64,000 nt of DNA from Amycolatopsis pithecellobii (GTDB lineage: Bacteria; Actinomycetota; Actinomycetes; Mycobacteriales; Pseudonocardiaceae). Positions 52,987 to 62,500 of this stretch are shown here, piece after piece. The notes under the pieces are model-generated. The model ran no database searches. It had not been told where the DNA came from and was given only the letters and a program-made list of their open reading frames with translations. The first letter of the stretch is position 1. Each line of letters opens with the position of its first letter. Both the position numbers and the translations under genes were made by a program. The DNA lies in the NCBI RefSeq assembly GCF_009707865.1, contig NZ_WMBA01000026.1, forward strand, positions 31,765 through 95,764. The letters are read 5' to 3'.

Positions 52987-54426
52987 CTACTGGTCCGTCG
53001 CGGCTGTTGCCAAGGGTTCCGCTGGGCCGGCTGCTGACAGGGCGTTGTGGGTGATCACGTTCTGATAGAACCTGGCGCTGTCCTTGACCGTGCGGCGTTG
53101 TGTTTCGAAGTCGACGTGCACGATGCCGAAACGTTGCGAATATCCCATCGACCACTCGAAATTGTCCAGCAACGCCCACAGGAGATATCCCCGCACATCG
53201 GCACCGCCCTCGATGGCGGCGTGTACTGCTCGCAGGTGGTCGGCGATGTAGTTCGTGCGTGCGGTGTCGCGGATCCGGCCGTCCTCGCCGATCACGTCCT
53301 CGAAAGCCGCACCGTTCTCCGCGATCACCAACGGAAGCCCGCCCGTGTGCCAGTTCAGCCAGCGCAACAACTCCGTCAGCGACGAAGGTGTCTGCTCCCA
53401 CCCGAAGCCTGTCAGCGGCGGGCGGGGGGCCACGACATCCACGCCGCGCAAGCCTGGCAGTGGACAGTTGCTCTGCTGGTACGGATCCTCCAGCGGCTTC
53501 ACCCGGGTCGGCGCATAGTAATTCACGCCGAGCCAGTCGATCGGGCCCGCGATCGTTTCGAGGTCCCCGTCCTTGATGGCGTCGGCGAGACCGCCGACAT
53601 GGGCGAGGTCGGCGAGCACGTCTTCCGGATATCCCTTACCCAGCAAGGGATCCAGGAAGAACCGGTTGTGCATGCCATCGAACTTCCGTGCGGCATCGAC
53701 ATGTTCGGGGCCGTAGCCTTCAGCGAGCGCGGGCGAGAAGTTCAGCGCCACCGAGAAACTGTGTTCCGGCCGCGCCTGCGCGCGCAACGCCTGCAACGCG
53801 GTGCCGTGCGCGAGCAGCAAATGGTGCGCCGCGACCAGTGCGGCGGCCGGGTCCGTGTCCCCCGGGGCGTGAATTCCCGCGAAGTATCCCAGAAAGGCCG
53901 AACAGAACGGCTCGTTGATGGTGGTCCACTGACGCACCCGGTCACCGAGTGCACTGTGGACGGTCTGCGCGTATTCGGCGAAATGGCCGGCGAGCTCACG
54001 GTTACGCCAGCCGCCCTCGTCTTCCAGCGCCTGCGGCAGATCCCAGTGGTACAGCGTGACCACGGGTTCGACACCCTTGGCGGTCAGCTCGTCCACCAGC
54101 CTGCGGTAGAAATCCAGGCCCTCCTGGGAAACCCGCTTGCCGTCGGGCATCACCCGCGACCACGAAACGGAAAACCGGTAGGCGGGCAGCCCGAGGTCGG
54201 CCATCAGCGCGACGTCCTCGGGGTAGCGGTTGAAATGGTCACAGGCGACGTCCCCGTTCGCGCCGCCGTGGATCTTGCCCGGTTCGGCACAGAAAGTGTC
54301 CCAAATGGACGGACCGCGGCCGCCGTCCTTGGCGCCGCCTTCGATCTGGTATGAGGCGGTCGCGGCGCCCCACAGAAAACCGGGTGGAAAACGCAGCAGG
54401 TCATGGTCCCCAGAGTTGTCAAACAC
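52987..54426 (-). CDS. bglC: GH1 beta-glucosidase
   Basis: A 479-residue family 1 glycoside hydrolase of normal length, without signal peptide, so cytoplasmic. Catalytic residues: acid/base Glu172 in TTINEP and nucleophile Glu370 in IAENGAA. N-terminal FPPGFLWGAATASYQIEG and C-terminal LLWALLDNFEWSMGYSQRFG are diagnostic. It hydrolyses imported cellobiose or cello-oligosaccharides to glucose. GTG 54426 with GGAAAG upstream overlaps the permease stop by 8 bp. The cluster matches the cebEFG-bglC layout of Streptomyces. Confidence 0.95.
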   Translation of the reverse strand: MFDNSGDHDLLRFPPGFLWGAATASYQIEGGAKDGGRGPSIWDTFCAEPGKIHGGANGDVACDHFNRYPEDVALMADLGLPAYRFSVSWSRVMPDGKRVSQEGLDFYRRLVDELTAKGVEPVVTLYHWDLPQALEDEGGWRNRELAGHFAEYAQTVHSALGDRVRQWTTINEPFCSAFLGYFAGIHAPGDTDPAAALVAAHHLLLAHGTALQALRAQARPEHSFSVALNFSPALAEGYGPEHVDAARKFDGMHNRFFLDPLLGKGYPEDVLADLAHVGGLADAIKDGDLETIAGPIDWLGVNYYAPTRVKPLEDPYQQSNCPLPGLRGVDVVAPRPPLTGFGWEQTPSSLTELLRWLNWHTGGLPLVIAENGAAFEDVIGEDGRIRDTARTNYIADHLRAVHAAIEGGADVRGYLLWALLDNFEWSMGYSQRFGIVHVDFETQRRTVKDSARFYQNVITHNALSAAGPAEPLATAATDQ

Positions 54427-55252
54427 GCAACTTTCCTTCCATGATTCCGGTTACGACCTGCCGGGACAGCAGCAAGAACAACGCGATCACCGGAACAGCG
54501 CCGAGAGTGGCGCCGGTGAGCATCAGCGAATAGTCGGTGTAGTACCCACTTGCCAGATGAGACAAGGCCACCTGCACGGTGGGTGTCTCGTTCGGATCCA
54601 GCACAACGAGCGGCCAGAAGAAATCATTCCAAGCCGTCATGAACGATAGCATCCCCAGCACCGCCGCCTGCGGCCGTAACGCCGGCACCGCGACATGCCA
54701 GAACACCTGCAGCAGCGAACAACCGTCGGCACGGGCGGCGTCGATCAGCTCGACCGCAACCGCTTCCTCACACGACTGTCGCATCCAGAACACGCTGAAC
54801 GCGCTCACCAGCCCCGGCACAATGACCGCCTGCAACCGGCCCGTCCAGCCGAGATCCCCGACGAGAATGTAGAGCGGGATCACCCCGAGCTGCGCCGGAA
54901 CCATCATCGAGCCGATCACGATCAGGAACAGCGTGTTGCGGCCACGGAATCTCAAGCGGGCGAAGGCAAACCCGGCCAGGCTCGCGAGCACGACGTTGGC
55001 CACCATGACGGTGCACGAGACGATCAGCGAGTTCTGTAGCGCCAGCCAGAAATCGACGCGATCGAACACGGTGCCGATGTTCTCCAGCAGGTGCCCGCCC
55101 GGCACCAGCACCGGTGTCGTCTCGCCGATCGCCGAATTGTCCCTTGTGGACATGACGAACGACCAGTACAGCGGGAACACCGAGACGATCACGAAAGCCA
55201 GCAGCGCACCGGTGGCGGCCACACCGCGCCGCGGGGAGGCGGTCCATGCCAT
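54419..55252 (-). CDS. cebG: Cellobiose-type ABC transporter permease (CebG-like)
   Basis: A 277-residue MalG-type permease with six membrane helices and an EAA loop (ELIDAARADGCSLLQVFWHV). ATG 55252, with GAGG and a G-tract upstream, is used; GTG 55261 would overlap the preceding stop (GTGA) but has poorer spacing. It pairs with the permease upstream to import an oligosaccharide. The ATPase (MsiK-like in Streptomyces) is not encoded here. Confidence 0.88.
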   Translation of the reverse strand: MAWTASPRRGVAATGALLAFVIVSVFPLYWSFVMSTRDNSAIGETTPVLVPGGHLLENIGTVFDRVDFWLALQNSLIVSCTVMVANVVLASLAGFAFARLRFRGRNTLFLIVIGSMMVPAQLGVIPLYILVGDLGWTGRLQAVIVPGLVSAFSVFWMRQSCEEAVAVELIDAARADGCSLLQVFWHVAVPALRPQAAVLGMLSFMTAWNDFFWPLVVLDPNETPTVQVALSHLASGYYTDYSLMLTGATLGAVPVIALFLLLSRQVVTGIMEGKLRV

Positions 55253-55257
55253 CGACC

Positions 55258-56235
55258 TCACGCCCCCCTGACCAACCGCCGGACCAGGCGGACGTTGATC
55301 AGCGAGAACACGACGCACAACACGAACAGCACCCACGAAATGGCGGCCGCATATCCGGCGTCGAGGCTGCCCATTCCCTTCTCGTACAAGTACATCAGCA
55401 CGGTCTGGAACTGCCGGTCGTCACCGCCGGTGCCGCTCGTGCCCGAGGGGTCGAACAACTGCGGCTCGGCGAACAACTGCAGCCCGCCGACCGTCGCGGC
55501 GATCACCGTGAACAGCAGCGTCGGCCGGATGGCGGGCAGGGTGATCGAGAAGAACATCCGCACCCGCGAGGCACCATCGAGCGCCGCGGCCTCGTACAGT
55601 TCTTTGGGCACCGCCTGCATCGCGGCCAGATAGATCAGCGCGTTGTACCCGGTCCAGCGCCAGAGCACCATCACCGCGACCGCGAGGTGCGAGGACCACA
55701 CCGACGACTGCCACGAGATCGGGGAAACCCCGAACAGCCCCAGAACCCAGTTCACGATGCCGTAGTCGCGGCCGAACAGCTGGCCGAAAACAAGGGCGAC
55801 GGCGACCACGGACACCACATTGGGCAACAGGACACTGGTGCGCCAGAACCCTTCGCCGCGGCCGGGCCGGTTGAGCAGCGCGGCGATGCCGAACGCCAGC
55901 AGGGTCTGCGGGATCGCGGATTCGACGAAAATCGAGACCGTGTTCGCCAGCGCGTTGTAAAAGTTCGGATCGGTGAACAGCGTGACGTAGTTGCCGAGGC
56001 CGACGAAACCGCCGTCCCCGTTGATCAGCTGCCAGTCATGCAGGGAGATCCAGGCGAGATAACCCAGCGGTACCAGCCCGAACAACCCGAACACCAGGAA
56101 GAACGGCGAGACGAACAACGCCGGAGTGACGCGGTCCAGCCACCCGGTCCGCACCCGGGGCGGGCCCCGCCTGCCGACGGGACGGTCGCCGACAGGCGCC
56201 CTTACGCGCTCGCCGGCGACCGTTCGCTCCCGCAT
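55258..56235 (-). CDS. cebF: Cellobiose-type ABC transporter permease (CebF-like)
   Basis: A 325-residue MalF-type permease with six helices and the EAA loop ELYEAAALDGASRVRMFFSI. ATG 56235 is preferred because AGGAGG lies 11 bases upstream; ATG 56262 is an alternative. The N-terminal ~40 residues are basic and Arg-rich. Second gene of the cebEFG-like cluster, 37 nt after the binding-protein gene. Confidence 0.88.
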   Translation of the reverse strand: MRERTVAGERVRAPVGDRPVGRRGPPRVRTGWLDRVTPALFVSPFFLVFGLFGLVPLGYLAWISLHDWQLINGDGGFVGLGNYVTLFTDPNFYNALANTVSIFVESAIPQTLLAFGIAALLNRPGRGEGFWRTSVLLPNVVSVVAVALVFGQLFGRDYGIVNWVLGLFGVSPISWQSSVWSSHLAVAVMVLWRWTGYNALIYLAAMQAVPKELYEAAALDGASRVRMFFSITLPAIRPTLLFTVIAATVGGLQLFAEPQLFDPSGTSGTGGDDRQFQTVLMYLYEKGMGSLDAGYAAAISWVLFVLCVVFSLINVRLVRRLVRGA

Positions 56236-56272
56236 CGCGGCGGGTACCTCCTGCGTGTTCATCCCAGGCCGG

Positions 56273-57550
56273 CTACTTGATGGCAGCCAGCGCTGATTGC
56301 ACGGCCTGGCTCCAGGCCTGGTCGGTGTTCTGCTTGCCACTCTCGACCCGGCCCAGTGCGCGGCCGAATTCCGGACGGACGTCCGCGTCCCGCGTGCCAC
56401 GGTAGTTCGGGGTCAGATTGTCCGCCGAACGCGCGAAGATCTGCCCGATCGGGGCGTCATGGAAATAGGCGTCGGTTTTCCCCAGCACCTGCGGATCGTG
56501 ATACGCCGCCGGCTCGCTCGGCAGGATGCCCGCCGACAGGAACAGCTGCTTCTGCTGCTGCGGCGCGGTCAGCCAGGCGGCCAGCTCGTAGGCTTCCTTC
56601 GGGTGGCTACTCTGCTTCGGCACGGTGAGGAACGACCCGCCGTTGTTCCCGCTGTTGCCGGGCACCGCCGTGATATCCCATTTTCCGGCGTTCGCGTCGC
56701 CGCCCGCCTCACGGATCTGCTGCAGCAGCCAGGCCGGGCAGGCGATGGTGGCGAACGTGCCCTGCTTGATCGCCACGTTCCATTCCTGGGTGTACGTGGT
56801 CACCTGCGCGGTCTGCCCCTTGGCGCCGATCGAGGCGGCGATGTCGAAGGCACGCCGCAGCGCCGGGTTGCGGTCGGCGATGAAGGAATCATCCTTCTGG
56901 GAGAAGTAGTTTTCCGGCGCCTGGTTGAGGATCGCGGTGTAGATGGTGCCGGCCGAGTCCGCGAACTTGGCCCCGGGGTTGGCCTTGGTGAACCGGTCCG
57001 CGACGTTCGCGAACTGCTCCCACGTCGGCCACAGTGCGGCGACCTGGTCCCGGTCGGTCGGCAGCCCCGCCTTGGCGAACAGCTCGGGCCGGTAGCACAT
57101 GGCGAGCCCGCCCATGTCGGTGCCCAGCCCCAGCACCTGCTTGCCGCCGTCAAGCACGCCCTGCTGCCACTTCCAGTCGACCCACTGCGACTTGAGGTTC
57201 AGCGCGCCGTAGTCGGCGAGGTTGACGAACTTGTCGGCGGACTGGCGGAACTGCGGGATGTACTGTTCGTCGATCGCCTCGACATCGGCCGCACCGTGAC
57301 CACTGGCCAGCTCGGTGACCAGCTGCTTGTTGTGCGTGTCGAAATCGGCGACCTTGTTTTCGATGTGGATGTTCGGATGGTCGCGTTCGTACTGCGCGAT
57401 AAGCGGTTCATAACCGAAATCGCCGAATGTCGCGACGGTCAGGTTGATCTGACCATCGGCATTCGTCGCCGACGAGGTGCATCCGCTGATCGTGAGCGCG
57501 ACCGTGGCCGCGAGCAGGACCGGGAGGGATAGACCGCGGGCACGCTTCAT
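56273..57550 (-). CDS. cebE: Sugar ABC transporter substrate-binding lipoprotein (CebE-like)
   Basis: A 425-residue binding lipoprotein: lipobox ISGC with Cys24, then a two-lobe family 1 solute-binding fold (VATFGDFGYEPLIAQYERDH, TYTQEWNVAIKQGTFATIAC, LTVPKQSSHPKEAYELAAWL). Family and context suggest cellobiose or cellotriose binding. First gene of the operon. No CebR-type LacI regulator or perfect LacI operator is visible nearby. The 116-nt gap upstream presumably holds the promoter. Confidence 0.9.
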   Translation of the reverse strand: MKRARGLSLPVLLAATVALTISGCTSSATNADGQINLTVATFGDFGYEPLIAQYERDHPNIHIENKVADFDTHNKQLVTELASGHGAADVEAIDEQYIPQFRQSADKFVNLADYGALNLKSQWVDWKWQQGVLDGGKQVLGLGTDMGGLAMCYRPELFAKAGLPTDRDQVAALWPTWEQFANVADRFTKANPGAKFADSAGTIYTAILNQAPENYFSQKDDSFIADRNPALRRAFDIAASIGAKGQTAQVTTYTQEWNVAIKQGTFATIACPAWLLQQIREAGGDANAGKWDITAVPGNSGNNGGSFLTVPKQSSHPKEAYELAAWLTAPQQQKQLFLSAGILPSEPAAYHDPQVLGKTDAYFHDAPIGQIFARSADNLTPNYRGTRDADVRPEFGRALGRVESGKQNTDQAWSQAVQSALAAIK

Positions 57551-57666
57551 TCAGGCTCCTCGCTTGATGGACGTGGTGCGCATTCTGGTCCATGCGCTAT
57601 TCGCGGTCGCAGGTGCTTGCCCGAAGCGCTACCACCGGTTGCCCGGATGACCATCCCCCGGCTTGC

Positions 57667-58770
57667 TCAACTTTCTGAAACACCGAACTTCACCGACGCG
57701 ATCCGGTCGTCGAAACCGATCGCCGACAGGTCGGACGCCTCACCGTCGACCCTCGTATGGTCGCCCGTGCAGTCCGCACCGGACCAGACCTCCACCTCGC
57801 CACCCTTGACCCGCATCGACGACCCGGCGCCGGGCCGCGGCAGATCCTGGCAGCCGGGACCGGACGTGCCCTGCATGTCGCCGTCGAAATTCTTGTCGTC
57901 GTACACGATCACCGAGTCCCCGCGGCCCGCCTGGGTGGCGGGATCGGCGAACCGGATCGACGCGACCCGGCCGGCGAACTTGATCTCCGACAGGTCCGTC
58001 GCGTTCCCCTCGATCCCGGCCGAGTCACCGGTGCACCCGCGCCCCGACCAGATCCGGATCGGCACCCCCAGCACCCGGATCGACGCGCCCGTGCCCGGCC
58101 GCGGCAGATCCCGGCAGCCGGGGCCGTACACACCCTGCGCCTGACCGTAGAGGGATTTGCCGTCGTAGACGATGGCGACCCCGGGTTGCTTCTTGGCGTC
58201 CTGCGCCTTCTTGCCGTCCGGGCCGATGCCGAACCAGGTACCCCCGGAGCCCTGGCCGTTCGTGTCGCCGTCGCGTTTGTCCTTGCTGTAGCGGTAAACC
58301 GGCCAGCCCCCGATGGTCACCTGCAGCATCCCGTCGGGACGCTGCACCAGACCTACCGTCGAGCGGTCCAGACCATCGAGGAAGATGCGCCCGCCGGGCG
58401 CGACCAGCACCGGCGGCCAGGTCTCGGCGCACGTGCCGGTGCAGGAGGACTTCGACGGCGACGAGCCGTCCTTGTCGAACCGGTACAACGTCAGGCCGGC
58501 GCCGTTGGCGACGACCGGGGCGAGCGAGCCCGCCTCCCGCACGGACAGCTGCACCCACTTCGTCGACTCCCGATCGGACGAGCCCGCGGCGGCGGCGAGA
58601 TCCCCCGTGCCCGGTTCCGCGCCGTTGCCCTCCGCGTTGCCCGACACCCACTGCACGGAATCACCGGGCGGCACCGGCTGCCCCGCCCCGCCGATGGCGG
58701 GCGAACATCCGGCCAGCGCCACGGCCGCGAGCACGAGCGCCGCCCCGGTCAAGCGCCTGCGAATCGTCAT
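57667..58770 (-). CDS. Lipoprotein with COG4315-type repeats and two crystallin-like modules
   Basis: A 367-residue lipoprotein (lipobox LAGC, Cys22). Residues ~70-185 hold two copies of the secreted repeat of COG4315/Lipoprotein_15 (LTLYRFDKDG with CTGTCAETWPP; WPVYRYSKDK with GGTWFGIGPDGK). Residues ~195-367 hold two repeats with VYDGKSLYGQ...GVYGPGCRDL and VYDDKNFDGD...GTSGPGCQDL, resembling beta-gamma crystallin/peptidase-inhibitor I36 modules, each with paired cysteines. A surface protein of unknown role. It lies 18 nt after the orphan LuxR gene, probably in one operon. Confidence 0.82.
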   Translation of the reverse strand: MTIRRRLTGAALVLAAVALAGCSPAIGGAGQPVPPGDSVQWVSGNAEGNGAEPGTGDLAAAAGSSDRESTKWVQLSVREAGSLAPVVANGAGLTLYRFDKDGSSPSKSSCTGTCAETWPPVLVAPGGRIFLDGLDRSTVGLVQRPDGMLQVTIGGWPVYRYSKDKRDGDTNGQGSGGTWFGIGPDGKKAQDAKKQPGVAIVYDGKSLYGQAQGVYGPGCRDLPRPGTGASIRVLGVPIRIWSGRGCTGDSAGIEGNATDLSEIKFAGRVASIRFADPATQAGRGDSVIVYDDKNFDGDMQGTSGPGCQDLPRPGAGSSMRVKGGEVEVWSGADCTGDHTRVDGEASDLSAIGFDDRIASVKFGVSES

Positions 58771-58788
58771 GTCCTGAAAGCCTTCTGC

Positions 58789-59424
58789 TCAGGCGAGCGC
58801 GCCGCTGCGGATCGCGTAGGCGACGGCGTGCGTGCGGTTGGCCAGGCCGAGCCGCTTGATGGCGCCGTAGAGCAGGTTCTTGACCGTGCCTTCGGAGCAG
58901 ACCATCTTCGAGGCGATCTCGTCGGTCCGGAAGCCCTCGGAAACCAGGCGCAGCGCGTCGATCTCGCGCAGCCCGAGACCGGACAGCGTCAGCCCGTTGG
59001 GCTCGAGCACCTCGCGGCGCAGATCGTGCAGCTGACGCAACAGCGCGGTCTGCAGCGGGCGGGGCAGCAACGCGGACCCGTTGGCCGCCATCATCACCGC
59101 GGTGGTCAGGCCCTTCTGGGTCGCGTACACACTGGGCAGCACCCCCACCACGCCCGACTGCACGGCGGAGAGGATGTCGTTCTCGTCGAACTGGTCGGTC
59201 ACCAGCAGGCACGGCAGCGGCGCCTCGCGCTCGAACTCGGCGCGCATCTTCCGGATCACGTTCAACTGCGCTTCGGTGACCACACTTTCGGCCAGTACCA
59301 GGACATCGGCGTCCGCCCGGTCGGCGTCCTCGAGGAGCGTGACCTCCCGGGAAGCGCCCAGCAGCGCGATGATCCCGGCACGCTTGATCGGATCCGAGGA
59401 GTGAACGAAGACTCGAGGCTGCAC
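58789..59424 (-). CDS. Orphan LuxR regulator with degenerate receiver (paralog 4)
   Basis: A 211-residue member of the same family as 12045, 27151 and 27884 but more diverged. GTG 59424 has AAGGGGG six bases upstream and aligns with paralog starts, so the frame from 59457 is rejected. The receiver-like domain reads DVLVLAESV at the phosphosite strand, without aspartate. HTH: LREIDALRLVSEGF and SEGTVKNLLYGAIKRL. The shared upstream motif is 66 nt away. It sits between the giant protein gene and the crystallin-type lipoprotein gene and may control one or both. Confidence 0.86.
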   Translation of the reverse strand: MQPRVFVHSSDPIKRAGIIALLGASREVTLLEDADRADADVLVLAESVVTEAQLNVIRKMRAEFEREAPLPCLLVTDQFDENDILSAVQSGVVGVLPSVYATQKGLTTAVMMAANGSALLPRPLQTALLRQLHDLRREVLEPNGLTLSGLGLREIDALRLVSEGFRTDEIASKMVCSEGTVKNLLYGAIKRLGLANRTHAVAYAIRSGALA

Positions 59425-59490
59425 GGCTTCCCCCTTGGGGCCACTGACGATGTTCACCTCATCAGAATGTCGGCCCGGCCTTCATGCCTT

Positions 59491-59510
59491 CTTCATCGCC
59501 TCTCTAGGCG
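59491..59510 (-). promoter_or_regulatory. Shared upstream motif, copy 3
   Basis: The plus strand reads CTTCATCGCCTCTCTAGGCG, 66 nt before the LuxR start at 59424. It matches copy 2 at about 16 of 20 positions. Confidence 0.5.
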
Positions 59511-59577
59511 GATAGAGAATCACCGGCATGGTGACCCCGCTGGACCAGCCACGATGTCCTGGCGGGCAATACTGCCT

Positions 59578-62500
59578 CTAGGAGACCGGGCCTGGGCCGT
59601 CCGGGCGCGGTGCTGACGGCCCGGCTTCCGGGAACTCTCGGCCCTCGGTCTCCCCCAGGAGGCCATCGCCGAACATGTCCCACGCGGCCGGGTCGGCCGA
59701 CGGGTCGAACGGCTCCGCCCACGCCGTCTCCCAGTCGATGACAGCACCGAACTCGTCGAGTCCGCCCGCGACCGGCGCCAGCACATCGGAGCCGAGCGCG
59801 TCCTGGATCATCGCGTCGAGCGTGGCATCGTCCATAAAGGACTCGGCGGTGCCGGTGTCCTCCGACCAGGGCCACGGCAGCTCCAGCGGGGCCTCCGCCA
59901 CGTGGGCGTCCAGGTCGTGTGCCGGACCCGTGATGTCCAGGACCACCCCGATGGAATCGCCGTGGTGTTGGGTGAACGTCACATACCGCCGGATGAAGTC
60001 GCCGGCCTCCACCGCGCCGTCCGTGCCCAGCACCGTGCGAATCACCGCGTTCAACAGCTTGACGACCGGCTGCTGGCGATGGTCCGACCGGGTTGTACTA
60101 CCTCGCAGCAGGACCACGCGCAGCTGAGGCGCATCAGTCTCATGGCCCTGATCCCGGTGATCCCGGACCCGCTGCACGAAGCCCTCCGTCAACCACCGCC
60201 ACCGGCGCAGGTACGCCACCGGGAATCTCGTGGCGAAGCGATGGGAATCCAGGTACGGCAACGCCAGCGTCCGGGCCGCCCGATAGTCCTCCGGCCGCAG
60301 ATGCGGCGAGTCGTGCACCGACAGGCCGACACCGGCCTGGCCGTCCACGATCTGGGTGGTGGTGTGGTCGAAACGCAATCGCAGCCAACGCGGATCCAAC
60401 CCCACGGCCACGACGGCGGACAGCAGCTCTTGTTCCATCCGGCGGAAAACCTGGCCGCTCAAAAGATACTCGGTGTTGGTGCCCCAGTAGTAGTCCAGAC
60501 GGACATCCGGTAGCTCCCGGCCCGCTAGGTACAGCTGCCGGACCTTCGCCGCATAAGCCCGCGCGAACCTTCCCGCTTCCACTGCCGCGTAGTCCGGCAG
60601 CTTCAGCACGCCGCCGGCGGTCTCGAACGAAAACCTCAGTTCCCCGACCACGGCGTCAGCCGGTCGCGATCCGAGAGCCGCCGGACGCACCTGCTGCCCC
60701 AGCGGAGGAACCACCACCTCCGAGTCGGACACCTCCCGCAGCGACGCCTGACTGGTCACCGAGCGTGTGTCAGCATCCTCATCATCCGATGCCTCGGACG
60801 ACTCCGACGCCGCGTCGCGGTCTTCATCGGCCTGGCTCCAGGCCCACGGCAGCTCCAGCGGAGCCGCCGCCACATGGGCGTCCAGCCGGTGTTCGGGCCC
60901 GGTGATGTCCACGACCACGCACCCGTGACCCGCCTTCAGGGTGAATGTGGTCAACGACACGTACCGCCGGATGAAGTCGCCGGCCTCCGCCGCGTCGTCC
61001 GTGTCCAGCGCCGTGCGGACCACCGCGTTCACCAGCTTGATGACCGCCTGCCGGCGAAGGGCCGACGCTCGCTGGAGGGCTACCCGCAGCCGGGGCTCCT
61101 CAGCCCCATCGCCCCGATGCTCCCGGACCCGTTGCAGGAAGCCTTCCATCAACCACAGCCACCGCCGCAAGGACGCATAGGGGACTCTGGTGACGTGGTT
61201 CTGGTCATGGAGGAAGGGCAACGCCAGCGTCCGGGCCGCCTGATAGTCCTCCGGCCGCCGATACGGCGAGTCGCGCACCGACAGCGCGATACCGGCCTGG
61301 CCGTCGACCACCTGCCTGGTGGTGTGGTCGAAATGCAACCGCAGCGCTTGCGGATCCAAACCCACGGCCGCGACCGCGGACAGCAACTCCTTCTCTGTCC
61401 GGCCGAAAATCCGGTCACGTTCGGCGTACTCGGCGTTGGTCTGCCAAGCGAAGTGCAGACGGACATCCGGGAGCTCCCGGCCCGCCAGGTACAGCTGCCG
61501 GACGTTCGCCGCGTAGGCCTTGGAAAAGCGCCGGGCGTCCCGCAGCGCATCGGCCGACAGCTGCAGCACGCCGTCGCGGAGCTCGCCCGGCAGCTTCAGT
61601 TCCGTGGCCGAGCCATCCGACGGTAGCGATCCGAGATCCCGCGGAGACACGCGCTGTCCCTCAGGAGGTTCCACCAGCTCCGAATCAGGCACGTTCCGCA
61701 GCAACACCCCGCTGGTCCCCGGACGCGTATCGGCGGCATGGATCACCCATCCCGCACCTGGCCCGGACGACCCGGCCGTCCGCGTGGTCGCCGGCTCCGT
61801 CCGCGGCGGCACAGGCTGCGACTGCGGCGAGTCGCCCTGCCACATGAGGTCCGGCTGCGACTGCGGCGAGTCGCCCTGCCACATGAGGTCCGGCTGCGAC
61901 GGCTGATCTGCCCACACGGGGTTCAGCGGCGGCAACGGGTTCTCCAGATTCGTGAACGTCTCCGGACCGAACAACCCCACCTCGGGACGCTGCCCCGCCA
62001 CGCCGATCCGGACGAGGCCGTCCGCCTCGAACCCGCCGTTCTCGTCGAGGCGCAAGGTCACCGAGCCCGACGCCACGGCCAGCATCTGCTCCAGCGGCAA
62101 AGGCAGGGCGTACGCCGGATACTCACCGAGCCGCCGCGACACCACGGAATCCACCAGCTGCCGCAGAGGCGTGAGCGCGTCATCCGACGAGATTCCGGCG
62201 ATCGGCACCATGTGCACCACACCCGAGAACCGGGGCAGGCCTGGTTGACCGGCTGCGAGCACCAGTACATCGACGAAACCCTCGATCATCCAGCCGATGC
62301 GAGCGAGGTCGGCCCCGGAGAGCTCCCGTGTGCTGCTGAGCCATGTGTCGTAGGCATCCCGCGAACGATAGGACGAGATCGTCTCCCGCGGCCCCTCCCG
62401 AACGGCCAGCGCCCAATTCCCGTGGCTCGTGCTGTCACCCAGCTCCGGGGTGACCGTCACCAACCACTGGGGCCGATGCAGCGTTGCCGGATACAACGTG

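Noticed and set aside
57551..57666. LacI/CebR-type operator before the cellobiose cluster
   Set aside because: Only an AGCGCT core near 57625 with poorly matching flanks; not enough symmetry for a call.
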